Below are positions 22,601 through 33,556 of a stretch of 64,000 nucleotides of DNA, piece by piece. Within the stretch, counting starts at the first letter, position 1. Each line of letters begins with the position of its first letter. This stretch comes from Lactarius indigo (taxonomy: Eukaryota > Basidiomycota > Agaricomycetes > Russulales > Russulaceae), in contig JAFKAC010000004.1 of assembly GCA_025766275.1 (NCBI GenBank), positions 806,001 through 870,000 on the forward strand, in the 5' to 3' direction. A program made the translations under genes and the position numbers. Under the pieces are notes generated by a model. The model saw nothing but the letters and a program-made list of their open reading frames with translations. It did not search any database and had not been told where the DNA came from.

Positions 22601-23041
22601 TGATGACGAAGGACCCCAAAAGTGCAGTGAGTAGCAACTCTCTAATATGACATGTTCTGAGTTGATTGGCTTTCAGTGGCACTACCTAAACGGGATGAAC
22701 TGGCCCGTGGTTGGTCTGGAACCATTAGCCATCGTTTTCAGTCTAACCTACGCTCTATTGATGTGGTCGTATGTTGTTTTTTTGTATATTAGGCCCTGTA
22801 TATGGTGCTCATTCGTTTAAACAGCGCCTGGGGGTTCTTCGTTGCGCTGTTGACATTCAGCTTCCAGGGCACATCGACGAGTATTTGGATTTCTGTGGGG
22901 ACAGCGGCTGCAATTATTACAATCCTCATATTTTGGGTCATTGGGAACACCTGGCGTCCGAAAGAGCAAGAGGAAAAACCCGTAGATTGGTCAAAAGAAC
23001 CTCAGGCTGAGTCCCCAGTCGGAAATGGTAATCAACCTTGA
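19641..23041 (+). CDS. WW-domain multi-pass membrane protein (Agaricomycete family)
   Basis: About eleven exons. The first (19641-20908) encodes a basic/hydrophobic N-terminus (MFPFPRLGLLSLL...FIFILRYLLF) and a long Ser/Pro-rich region with a repeat of about 41 residues (TPSLDQAFSRPPSPRSF). Exon 2 starts at 20961 and reads RLRPVEVDIPEY, then splices near 21016 into the WW segment HWECPKGWVPATHPWGALYFYN. Then come YDPKLSAEIHAFATLL, LVLDIIETENE, YYYIDHGSKTLFWL, LRLESLYWVHWSLYPVDLEW, RLLSFY, RFLHFHGQKASRQDRYKSIY, and a C-terminus with several TM helices (STVMLAANVAFLAIPGV, ISLVFSIGSIITGLLLI, LAIVFSLTYALLMW, WISVGTAAAIITILIFWVIG). The frame holds throughout if the intron near 22769-22826 is removed; it ends NGNQP. 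Internal membrane location is likely; function unknown. The family is recalled from Agaricomycete genomes. Confidence 0.8.
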
Positions 23042-24439
23042 GGAGTAGTGATCACATACAGTAGTAATCAAAGAGCCGCGTCGGAGATAAAACCATCTCA
23101 ATAGAATCTTCCCGTTCTCCGCTTCAAATTCCACCGAGGTCCAAGACATGACCCCCCCTAAAGTCTACTAATGGAGCTTCTCGTGTGACGAGTATCACTA
23201 GTGGAGTGCTTAGTTCTTCATCTCAAGATCAGCGCATATTAACATTCGGAAGAAACATACGAGCCAAGGTAACCGAGGCCCGGAATCGAGGAAGAGGGTT
23301 TGAGTCCAGTTACTATATGGTAACTTGGAACGCAAAGCCCGCAAGCCTCAGTCAGGATAGAGCAAAGCCGCCAGTGTGGGATAGTACCTCCAGGTCGTGA
23401 TCGATCGGTTCCTCCTACATCAGCGCACAGTAGAACACAGTGGCCTTGGCTTGTACGATAGTTGGGAACTTGAGTTCGATTGAGGAACTAGGACCAAGAC
23501 TAGGACTCTCGACTAATAGAGACTAATCACAAGGCTCATAAAATATGAAAAGAAAAACCCTTGTATTGCATTGTACATAGAACAAAGTATCTACAGGTAG
23601 CTCAAGGAATATCCCCCCGCCCAGGTTCCTGCGCCGCGGACCCCCTCCCGCAACGTTGTCGTCACCACTAATGTTGCCACTGACGTTGCCATGCTCATCT
23701 TCGCTGTCGTCGCGTTCACTGTCGCTCTGTGGTCGTCGTGGTATGATCGTCACCGATGTCACCTTGCTACCATTGCAGTCGCAGTTACCTTACCGCCGTC
23801 GTTACTTGCGTTACACTCCACTGTGGCTGGGTCGTCCATGGTTGGGTAGAGCTCACATCGGCCCCTCAGCGGTGGTGGTGGCAGTGGCATAGTCTGAGGT
23901 CTACCTAGAGGAACGGCTTCGATGGTGACGACGACAACGGTGGGGTTGTGTTAAAACAGCTGTAAACTCGACGTGAGCACCGCTGTTTGCTTGAACATGA
24001 TGAACTCACTTTTTTGGGGGTGGAGAGGCTTTGTGGGTAGCGACACCGGCACGGTATTGTGAACATGTGCGGCACTCGCGTGGCGGTTTGCAAAAGGGCA
24101 GTAGCTACGATCGGTGGGGTGTGAGAGGGACGGGCAGGTCAAAGAGATCGTAGACTGAAGACCGGTCTGATAACGCTGCGACGACGGGGTGAGAGCCCCG
24201 AAGGTGTGGTGTCGGTGGACTGCTTAGCAGTAGAAGAACCCGCAACTAAAGAGTAATATTGTACATTGAATAGAAAAACTTTTTTCTCCCTCTGCGGGGC
24301 TTGCACATCGGCAACTGCCTCAAGTCAGTGAGAACGAATTTTTAGTGAGGCTGCTAAGAGGGTAACTCTGCTGCCTTGAACGCACGAGTAGAATCTAAGT
24401 AGAGGTGGAAAAGGGACGTGAACGCATGAACGCGTGAAC
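23042..24439. other. Gene-poor region, duplicate of about 2900-3700
   Basis: No supported gene. About 23760-24290 resembles 2985-3445 in order, including ACCTTGCTACCATTG, CGTCGTTACTTGCGTT and the T-rich tract near 24280. Confidence 0.4.
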
Positions 24440-25649
24440 CGCTGGGAACTCGGTGAGGATGAAATCTTCTGGGAGTTGCCGGGCCAATTCCTTCGGAGTT
24501 GCAATAACAATACCATGTATCTGTGGCACGTTCATTTTATGAATATTTTGTAGACCACCGGTCTTATCCTCTCCTTTTGTCTCCACCCTTCGCACATGCC
24601 GTTACCCCCGTGTTTGTCTCGAATGTTCGGATGACGATGGTGCCCCCAGCCATTTTGGGTCTGCTCTTGACTATTTGACAGTGGACCCTTACGTTTTTCA
24701 GGCTCTTTTTTTCAGGTCCTCAGTGTCAAGTTCAGTGTCATCGACTGCGGATTGAATAAGGGAGCAGTAGATCTACTGAATGAGCGTTCCAAGGGCTCCG
24801 CCACCCACGGAGGTTGATCTACATGCGTACAAAATTCTTGTTTTTTTTTCCGCCGAGTGTGGTCCAAGATGGAGATCACGGCGCCGTGAAGGTCAAGACC
24901 CAGGGTGTTCCTTTACTTCCCAGATTAAAGCGGTTAGCACTCCTTGCTTTCGACATGTTCCGCGGTCGCTCGCCCAACTCGCGGGGCTGCCTGGCGTGAC
25001 GTCATCTCGAACTTCATGGGTTCTGACAAATGAAATTTCTTGGGACACTTGGTCGACGAGTGTTCTGCGAGGCAGGAGCAAGCGAGCCCCTTTATCGGGC
25101 AATCTGAAAGGGAGGATTCTCCCATCGCCTTCAATTTGTGAATCAGAACAGATCACGCGCTGAATCGTCCCAAGATCAAGAAAAGCAGCTGTATTACACA
25201 CCCCAGCCTCGTTTTCTCTCTGTAAGGAAACTCCTTTGACATGAGGAAGCTCTCCGGAGGTACTTTGCGAACCTTGATCGTTACGTTGTTGCACGAGGGC
25301 GTAGCGCCTTTCGTGGGCCACTCGGTCGACCGGCACTTCCCAGGAGCGGAGGTTCCAAAACTGTCCGATCAACGACTTTGGCGTCCATGTTCTGTGAACG
25401 TCTGCTCCAGTTCTGACTGGTGCGTGGTTCTTATCATATGCCGCGTGACTGTTCCTAGATCCGTTGGTGTGGCCCGCCCCAGACCTCATTGTCTTCGCCT
25501 CGCTATCTCACGAAAATATCCCCAATAGCGGCCGGCCTTTGCCCGCTTTTGGAGTGTGTATCTCCGCTGTCTCCGCTTGTACTTTGTGAGTATATATCTC
25601 CGCTCGTGCTTTGCGCCCTCCCATTGAGTAATTAAGCATGGCAACTGAT
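24440..25649. repeat. Segmental repeat unit A2 upstream of P4
   Basis: Paralog of 13460-14577 (see unit A1). On the minus strand it has one continuous 198-residue frame (24893-25489) containing VDRVAHERRYALVQQRNDQG. Fragments of the same pattern (IDRVAPTTGATLSYIKQRND near 27950, QQRNDLRVPR near 16150) occur in other units but with stops. It may be the remains of a gene divergent from the P genes. I do not recognise it and do not call it as a gene. Confidence 0.5.
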
Positions 25650-25657
25650 TATATATA
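25650..25657 (+). promoter_or_regulatory. TATA box of P4
   Basis: TATATATA lies about 55 bases before the ATG at 25711 and is followed by AAAGTCAGTCAAGTCG.TGATCTCA, a block also present before P6 and P7. Confidence 0.55.
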
Positions 25658-25710
25658 TTGCCCCCCGTAAGGAACGAGAAAGTCAGTCAAGTCGCTGATC
25701 TCATCTCCAG

Positions 25711-26613
25711 ATGGACCCAAACATCGCTTTCCCTCAGCCCACCCTCCCCACCGAGGCGAACCCTCCGTCAAGTGAGGTGGGGGCCGCTTTCTATCTCGTC
25801 GTAAATTCCGCGCCAGGTCCCGCTTATCACCCAAACGGTAGGTATACACGACATATCAATAACTTGTCCGGTGTTCCCTTTTAACCCTCGCGAACGTTTC
25901 CAGTTCCCAGCCCCAGAAGAACCCCATCCCCTCTGCCGCCCCCGAGTCCACTTCTCCAACATTCCCTTCAGATGCCTCCGGTACCAGTCATCCAGGTCAC
26001 ACCCCGACATTATCAAGGTTACCACCCGGAGGCATCGGACATACCGTACTCGCTTCCACACTCTGGGGTATCTGGAGCGACCCAGACTTGGGCCCCTGCC
26101 TCTGCCCATCAGAGGAATCGTGGGTGTACTCCCTATTGCCAAATATAAGCTCTCTTATTGAACGGTGGTGTGAACGATGTAGAGGACGATTCTTCCGATG
26201 AGGAGATATATGAGGACGACGAAGCATTTCGAAGTGACGGTTTACTCGCAAAGTCACCTCCAAGCCGTTCCTTCTTCTCTAGAACGGCACGCCCATCCCG
26301 AAAACAGACTCTGGAGCACCCAGTACGAGATCCCAAGCTAGATTCATACCCTTGTAGGTATCCCGGGTGTCCGGCGCTCGTCAGAAGTGATGTGGCGGCA
26401 CGTTTGGGTGGGTTTTGCTGCGACACTCACATGTTGTAAGTGGTCCTTTAATGTCGGTGCAATTGTCAACTGTGTACTCATTCGTCGTTCAGGATGGCAA
26501 TCCATAATGGTATGGCAATGCGATGCTCCAGATGCCAGCAGCGTGTTTGTCCTGAGGGGTCGAAATATTGCAGTGGACAGTGTGCGAATGTACGGGCGCA
26601 AGGGCGGGCGTGA
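25711..26613 (+). CDS. P-family protein with complete cysteine module (P4)
   Basis: Four exons. Exon 1 begins MDPNIAFPQPTLPTEANPP and ends at about 25836. Exon 2 (from about 25904) is Pro-rich (VPSPRRTPSPLPPPSPLL) and ends ..AHQRN. An intron of 63 bases follows, then the acidic QDDSSDEEIYEDDEA, basic ARPSRKQTLEH, CRYPGCPALVRSDVAARLGGFC..TH, an intron at about 26437-26492, and CSRCQQRVCPEGSKYCSGQC before the stop. The eight or nine Cys/His residues fit two zinc sites, the second resembling a zinc ribbon. The linker intron that splits this region in P3, P5, P6 and P7 is absent here, as in the F-box fusion P1, so P1 and P4 form one sub-lineage. No disabling change seen. Function unknown; the acidic and basic blocks suggest a soluble, possibly nuclear protein (inference). 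Confidence 0.75.
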
Positions 26614-28370
26614 GGTAAGGCAAAGCTGCTGGAAACTTGCGAGCTGACACTCTGCAAGTATGCGAGGGTCTGACTACGTGTGCTTAATGACATCCTATAA
26701 CCTGCAGTTACGCTATTTATTCGTTACTCAACCGTGAGAGGAACTTGAATGTCTCACAAAAGAAGAACAAGATCACATTGCTTAGCCTGACCAACCAGTG
26801 ACCGACAGCAAAGCAACATATAACCAGAAACCAAGGAAGCCCCTAGTGGTGTTTCTTTGGCAACTAATATTCTAGGAGAAACAAGCAAACGGCTCCGTGG
26901 AGTACACTTGCATCCATCCATGCTTTAAAGTATATACACGGACCTTGTCCCCTTGCAGAGGCATCTCTCTCGCAAATACAGAAGAGAGCTAACAATATAT
27001 TAGCGTGCTGGGTTAAGAGATTCCGCCGATAGCGTGCAACTAGTATGGGTCACCGTCCACTGCTGCCAGCAAGGCTGCCAGTGTGATGTTGGAGTTGGAA
27101 GGGATGATTGTCGGCCCGGTTGGCCGGTTGGCCGATTCACTGCTGGTTCCTAACAGGAAGTTGCCGAAGCCGGGTGCGACAACTCATCGATTGAGCCAAC
27201 GTCGCAACGTAACATGCAACCTGCTTTGTCGCTGATACCAAAACCCACGTTACTTGCCTGGCCTCACATTCGTTTTTCTATTGTTTCTTTTTGCGCATGA
27301 AATTCTTGAACACGACCCTATTTCGTGGCGGTGTCCACTTGGAAGAGTTCGCGCAGGGCTCAGCTTGTTTTGAGAATACTTTTGGGCGGTGTACACTACA
27401 CGTCCCTCAAGTGTCCAACCCATTTTTGAAACCAGAATTGACGTGGGCCCAGGATAACTGCAGTGATCGAACAGTAGATCTCAGGTCAAGGGGCAGCATT
27501 TTCAGAAAGCAGGTCTACGCATACGAGCGCGGAACTGTCGTTCCCTCTGTATGAGGATCTGAATTGCTCCAGCCACGGTACGAGGTGTTAATCGCGCCAA
27601 GATTCTATACTCAGATCGAAGCTCCAAGCTTCGAGCACTTTGCATATTCAGCGCGTTTCACGGTCACTTGGTTTACAGTCGCGGGGCTGCCACGAGTGAC
27701 ACGCCGGATATCGATATCTCTCCCGTTCGACCCGTAGTGTCGGTTATGCCCTCTCCTCGTAGTTGCATTGAGCTGTGGACTTTCTGCGATCCGAGAACGT
27801 CTGAACACCGGGAAACGCGCGGTGCGGTTCCCTAAGCTATATAGGAGGAGTATTTTGTGATTTATGAGCCGCGTTGAATTTACGACTCAAACGGGTTCGC
27901 GCGCTGAATTTCGAGACCTGCAGGAGCACCCAACCTCGTGGCCTCGACGGAGGAACGCGTCCAACGCCAGGAAGCCCGGAATCACTGCGGAACTTTATAT
28001 CGTTACGTTGTTTGATGTATGAAAGCGTAGCGCCAGTTGTTGGCGCCACTCGATCGATGAGAATCAATGCCGCACCCTGACCACGAGTTTAGCGACTTCG
28101 GCCGTCGCCCACGCCTGATTCGACTGGTTTTGCGCCCATCCAAAAACCCGGAAATACTCTAAGTGCAAATTTGTCGTGGCCCTTATCGCAGGCCTCGTGG
28201 TGGGGTCAGTATACCAATTCCGTCTGCATGGCTAGCTCCGGTCCTCATGGCCATCAATTCATTATCTCAGCTGGAAGCGCTCTGATTACCGCCGGATTTT
28301 GCCCATTTGTGGTACTCCACCTGTTCTGCGCCTTCACAAGTAAATTGGACATTGTGGTGATATAAATATG
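26614..28370. repeat. P4 3' flank and repeat block B2 upstream of P5
   Basis: About 26720-26900 matches the 3' flank of P1 and P2. About 27000-28370 parallels block B1 (14900-16570) in order. No intact gene is seen; minus-strand frames at 27611-28067 are fragments of the same unassigned divergent sequence. Confidence 0.5.
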
Positions 28371-28378
28371 CCCCCATC
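28371..28378 (+). promoter_or_regulatory. TATA box of P5
   Basis: TATAAATA lies about 50 bases upstream of the P5 ATG, followed by CATCAGAGAAACTA as in P6. Confidence 0.5.
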
Positions 28379-28422
28379 AGAGAAACTATACATCTGTCAA
28401 GTCATAGATCTTCACTTTATCA

Positions 28423-29494
28423 ATGTCTTCGAGCTATCTGCCCCCTCCGCCCCCATTCCCCCAACACCCCTCCCCTTCAACTGCATTCCCCATGTCAGGT
28501 GTGAGCAGTTATCCCTACGCAGATCCTGCGCAGGGTTACGGACATCATCCCCCGAGTGGGTTCGCTTGGCTTGGCACCTTCTCCGGTGCTCCGGATTGAT
28601 CTCCGCGAACTTTTTCAGCTCCCAGCCCTAGGACTACTTTTCCTCCTTTGCCGTCCTAATATGGATCGTTACTTCCTCAATACCCATCTGCATATCCATC
28701 CGCATATCCATCCACATCTCAATACACACCAGAGTCAGGTCGTCCCCATCCTGCCTTCCCAATCCCTCAATTTGAAGTACAGACCACCAATGCGCCCACT
28801 ACCCATTTGGACCTTCCCGAACATCATAATGGTACCCATGTTTCCCCTGCCGGTGGGCTTTATCCGAGCTACGACTTTCAAGCACCAAGTATATTCCAGT
28901 CTCAATCACACTCAGGGATGGCAGGGACGCCTCAGACCCTTGTGGACCTCCAAAAAAATCGTACGTGTATTTCCTACAGCATAGTATAGATGTCCTGAGC
29001 AAGTGGTGGTATGGATGGAGTAGAATATGACGCGTCTCATGGGGTATACCAGGGCGACTATGACAACTCGATGACGCACAGTGGTAACGCGATCCCCAGG
29101 GGTCCCCCAAGCCGCCCCCAAGCCAGACCACAGCCTAGGCCGAACAACTCATCACCTGGTCCCGTTAACCGGTTCCTATCGAGACTAGGTAAGCAGCCCT
29201 ATATCTCATTGGAGACCATATTCATGAACTTACACTGATCCACGTCAGTAAATCGTGGCGGAAACCAGCAGACGAACCAAACAGCGACACCAGTACCTCC
29301 ACCTTCAGCCACGGGGCCTCAGCAAGTTACATGCTGTAGGTTTCCTGGATGCAAAGCCTCTGTCACAGGTGATATAGCGATACGTTTGAATGGGTTCTGT
29401 TGTAATAGTCACCGTGACAGGTCGTAAGTGGCCTTTCACATCTTGCAGGCTGTCAATCTGGTTCTTATCGTCAATTAGGTCAGGCACTTTATAG
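28423..29494 (+). pseudogene. P-family gene with premature stop (P5)
   Basis: The exon structure matches P3 and P6: exon 1 MSSSYLPPPPPFPQHPSPST; exon 2 from about 28620; an acidic exon YDASHGVYQGDYDNS; a linker with many Pro/Arg; then CRFPGCKASVTGDIAIRLNGFC..SH and the end SGTL. In exon 2 the codon at 28657-28659 is TAA where P3 and P6 have CAA (Gln), and the frame is otherwise open to the end. The normal splice form is therefore truncated. An in-frame rescue is conceivable if the exon 2 acceptor moved to an AG near 28735. Either a young pseudogene or alternatively spliced. Confidence 0.7.
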
Positions 29495-29628
29495 GGGTGT
29501 CATGGCGCTGGCATCTGCATTCTAGCAGGTGACTGAAATTGCTGCTACGACTGTAATCAAGTAATTCAAGCGATCAAAGCTCACTCAAGAACGGCCACTG
29601 TCTACGACCCAGGGAAACTCAGACATTA
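29495..29628. other. P5 3' flank, left of the inserted transposon
   Basis: Matches the 3' flanks of P3 and P6 and ends at the TA (29627-29628) that borders the inserted element. The flank resumes at 30923. Confidence 0.5.
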
Positions 29629-30922
29629 CAGCGGTTTTCATAACACTTGGCCCCTTGCGACCACTTTACAGACACAGGCGGGGTTTGAATGGGCACCTTG
29701 GTGACCGTGCCGAATTTCTTTCCCACAAAAAGTAATCATAGTAATTAATAAATGTGCTTAGACATTCTACTTATCGGTTTTGAAAAGTATTTGTAAAAAA
29801 CTAATGCGGTATCGGCCTCAGGATTGGCGGCGTGAACGTGGTCAGTGGGTTCAAAAAAAAAAAAGAACGTGGTCAGCAAAGAGGTAGTGGAAAAGGCAAG
29901 GACAATGTGAGGGAAAAGTAGACTGATATTCGACTATTCAACTATTCGGTGAGTAGACTAATTGATCAAAAAAAAGGTGAGTAGACTTGGGAGTCCACTC
30001 ACCCGCTACTGGGGTTTCATATACACATGATAACTGTATGTCACACGAATCCTGTCCAAGTCCCACATGAGGGGTTGAGGTTGCCAGCAACGCGTGGCTC
30101 TTCAAGACTGGGGGTAGTGGCAATTGAGAGAAGGTAAAAGTGAGCTGCAGCGTAGCTCATTGTTGAGGTGTTGTATCTTGCAGGAGGTCGCAGGGACGTG
30201 CATGCGGGGGGTTGGTACTCGGAGAGATAGATAATGATGGGGTCATCAGGCATGTGGTAACTAGCAAACAGGAAGCCGCAACCGATTGTCGAGTCAAGTT
30301 CGGTGTGAGTGTGGCACGTGACACGTGACGGATCGTGACAAACAGACAATAGTGATGACACGGCACCGTTCTTGGCACCGTTGGTATTCAGCAGAGTAGA
30401 TAAAAATACAGGACTTGGGATTCTTTGAGTTGTACATGTACATGGCTATCATTGGGAGCTCCAGTGATGATTGTAGGCGAGGACAGGAGAGAAAAGGGAT
30501 GTGGGTGAGCAGGCCCATACCGAGGGCATTGATGAATGCCTAGGATGACATCAAGGACGACATACACACCAAGGGCAATATTTATATTTCAGCTGTTCAC
30601 TCAGGCACTTAATGGGGGGGTTGTGATAATGGTTCAGCCAGTTTTGCAGTTGTGGGTTAGCTTGCAGTGTATGAACAAGGCGTAGAAGGCATGCTGAGTT
30701 AGAGATGGCGCAGCGAGTGGCACAGTGCCGAGCATAGCATCGTGGATAACTATTCCATAACCCTATTTTTTTCGAGATATCTATTCCATAACCCCGATTC
30801 TGTATGGTAACCCAATTTCTCGGGTATTTCCCCATTGACTTAACTACGAGCCCCGCTCATGAGTTTTGAATGTCCGTATGTCTGCTAAAAAAGGCAGGGG
30901 CCAAGTGTTATGAAAACCGCTG
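29629..30922. mobile_element. TIR element with TA target duplication (Tc1/mariner-like, non-autonomous)
   Basis: The left end CAGCGGTTTTCATAACAC... (29629) and the right end ...GTGTTATGAAAACCGCTG (30922) are perfect inverted repeats of about 27 bases, each bordered by TA (29627-29628 and 30923-30924). The sequence left of the element (GACCCAGGGAAACTC) and right of it (AGGAACGCG...TTAGTTA) joins up in the paralogous empty flanks after P3 (about 18325-18370) and P6 (about 34735-34775). Duplicated TA and CAG ends fit the Tc1/mariner-pogo superfamily. No transposase is visible in about 1.3 kb; the open frames inside (for example minus strand 30041-30361) are not recognisable. Probably a deletion derivative. 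Confidence 0.8.
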
Positions 30923-33495
30923 TAAGGAACGCGTATTTAGTTAGTTACAAGCCCAGAAGTGCAGGATAAATCAGTAATTTAATTGCAGCAGCGGCTGGAA
31001 CGTGAATATAGTAGGGCAGAGTGTTGTGTACAGTATTATGGTGACATCTCAAATGAGACCACCAAAGTATATTGCGACGCGATGCGGCGTGGCGTGGCGC
31101 GGTGGTCTCCGTGTTGCGAGCTTCTCGCTCCTCCCACTTGTGAAGCCCCATCGTGCGCGCAGGGATTGGTCATGAACGTACCGAGGCGATTCAAGTTGCG
31201 CTCCACTAGCCCCGCGTGCTATCCTGTATGTGCAACACCGGAAGATGTATCCCAGTTGTCCGGCCGCGGATGGGAAAGGATCTCGGAGCAGGAACGTGAT
31301 TGGGGAAATGGAGCCTTTCTGTCTTGATGCGTGGCTGTGAGCCCGGGAGTCTTTGCGAGTTGCTGCTCAGTTCTCACAATGGGAAGTTCCGTGGCGCACT
31401 GGATTGAGCGTGAGGGTAGGAAGGAGGCGTGCGGCATGGAAGTGTGACGGCGCCGAGAGGCAGCCAATATTAGGCAGTATCACTCAGCGGCGAAAGTGGA
31501 GAACTATATGTAGGTACGTACTGGATAGGAGGTGCGTAGAACGAAGTGCTGCTCAATCGAAAATGAGTTCTCGCGACAGAGGCGAGGTCGAGACGGGTGG
31601 GTGGGCCCTCCGGACGAGCGTTGGTGAACACAGTGGACCTCATTATCGGTCCTTATTTATATAACAGGGCGTGGCGTGCAGGTTGAAAGAAAGTAATCCC
31701 GGTTTTTCAGACCGGTTGGAAAAGTGGGCGGGCAGGTGGCGGCACATAAAAGAGGAATGAGCACCCCGCCTCGCCCGCTCACTCAAAGACTCTCTCTCTC
31801 ATGTACCGTTCTTGGCTCTCAAATCTCGAGCAGACCGCCTGAGTAGGATCTTCGAGAATTCGTGGCATGTTTTGGTAAGATGGTTCACAAGGACTTTGTG
31901 GTGGCTGGAAAGTAATGAAAATGGGAAGTTCGCAATGTTTTCGTGGAAATAACAAGAGTTTTTTGGTTTAAATTTTGGTTCTTCGAACCGGAAGAAAATA
32001 CGCGCGAACATATTGCACCACACGCAAGAGAAGAATGAACACGTACCGCTTCATCCGTTTGTGCAGACAGCTCTTGCTACTCTGCGCCACGGTTCCGAGC
32101 TTGGTTCCGAGTCGTGCCTCGCACCCTCCGATTCTACGCTGCACTGAAATCCTTTTTGCAATTGAGTTTTTTGTAATTATAGTGAGCATGCGCTCCTTTT
32201 TTGCCAAGTTTTTTGTCCTGTTTTTTGCATTCGCAAATTTGAGATCACGTGGCATTTTCTCGGGCATTTTCTCGGTGCGGGATTCTCGTCGATCGGGCAA
32301 CGCAACAATGGCGGCAACATACTTTGCTGCTACTAGCAACACAGTAAGTCACCAATGCCCACGTCACTTGCCTGGCCTCCCATTCGTTTTTCGTTTGCTT
32401 TGCGCACGAAATATGACCACATTACGTTGCAACCGTTGATCGTGTCCACCTAGAACAGTTTTGACACAGGGCTCCGCTCAACTTGCTTTTGGAATGTACT
32501 GGGAAGTGTACATTACAAGTCTCTTAAGTATTCGACCCACCTCAGGCTTTAAAACCCAAATTGACCGAGGGCCCAGGATGACTGCGCTGATCGAACAGCA
32601 GATCTCGGGTCAGGGGCAGCGTTTTCGGTCTCTGGATTTGCGCCAAGGCCGACGCATACAGTACTGTACGGGCGCGGAACTCTCGTTCCTGCCGAATGAG
32701 GACCCGGATGGCTGCAGCCAAGGTATGAGATGTCAATCACGCCAAGATTCTATACTGAGATCGAAGCTTCAAGCTTCAAGCATTTCGCACCATCAACGCG
32801 TCGAACGGCCCCTCGCTCAACTCGCGGGGCTGCCAAGAGCGACACGGCGGATATCGATATCTCTGCCATTCTTCGACCCGTGGTTCCGGTAATGTCCTCT
32901 ACTATTGAGCCGCATTGGGCTGCCGACATTCCTGCGATCCGGGAATGCATGAACAGTGAGAAACGCGTTGTGCGGTTCCTAGGCTATGTAGGAGAAGCAT
33001 TCTGTGATTCGTGAGCTACGTTGAATTTACGACTCAAACCAGGTTCGTGCGCTGAATTTTGAGACCTGCAGAAGCACCTGACCCCGTAGCCTCGATGGAG
33101 GAACGCCTCCCACGTCAGGCAGCCGCTGAATCACTGTGGAACTTAGCGCCGGTCGATAGCGCCACTCGATCTTTTTTTTTTAGAAACGCATCGGGCCCAC
33201 AGGACGGATGGGGAACGGATGGGAATCAATGCCGTATCCTGATCACGAATTTAGCTACTTCGGCCGTTGCCCATTCTTGATTCGATTGGCTTTACGCCCA
33301 TCCAAAAACCCGGAAATGCTGTAAGTGCAATTTGTCGTGGTGCTTATCGCGGGTATCATGATGTACAGTAGCTCCGGTCCTCGTGACCATCGCTTCTTCG
33401 TCTCGACTGGAAGCGCTCTGATGGCGGCTGTATTCCGTCCATTTGTGGCATTCCACCCGTTCTATGCCTTCGTACTAAATTTGACATTATAGTGA
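30923..33495. repeat. P5 3' flank continued and repeat block B3 upstream of P6
   Basis: 30925-31010 continues the P-family 3' flank. 31010-32330 holds no gene I can support, only AT-rich and low-complexity frames. 32330-33490 parallels blocks B1 and B2, including GATCGAAGCTTCAAGC (about 32760) and TTACGCCCATCCAAAAACCC (about 33291). Confidence 0.45.
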
Positions 33496-33503
33496 TATAT
33501 ATA
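33496..33503 (+). promoter_or_regulatory. TATA box of P6
   Basis: TATATATA lies about 55 bases upstream of the ATG, followed by the conserved CGTCAGAGAAACTAG and GTCAGTCAAGTCGTAG blocks. Confidence 0.55.
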
Positions 33504-33556
33504 CGTACTCGTCAGAGAAACTAGACGTCAGTCAAGTCGTAGATCTCACTCTATCG

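Noticed and set aside
22769..22826. Frameshift in the last part of the WW-domain gene
   Set aside because: Taking the first AG (22792) breaks the frame, but using the AG at about 22826 gives a normal 56-base intron and an uninterrupted C-terminus.
24893..25489. 198-residue minus-strand ORF as a real gene
   Set aside because: Paralogous positions in the other units are broken by stops and I recognise no domain, so it is reported as a finding rather than annotated as a CDS.
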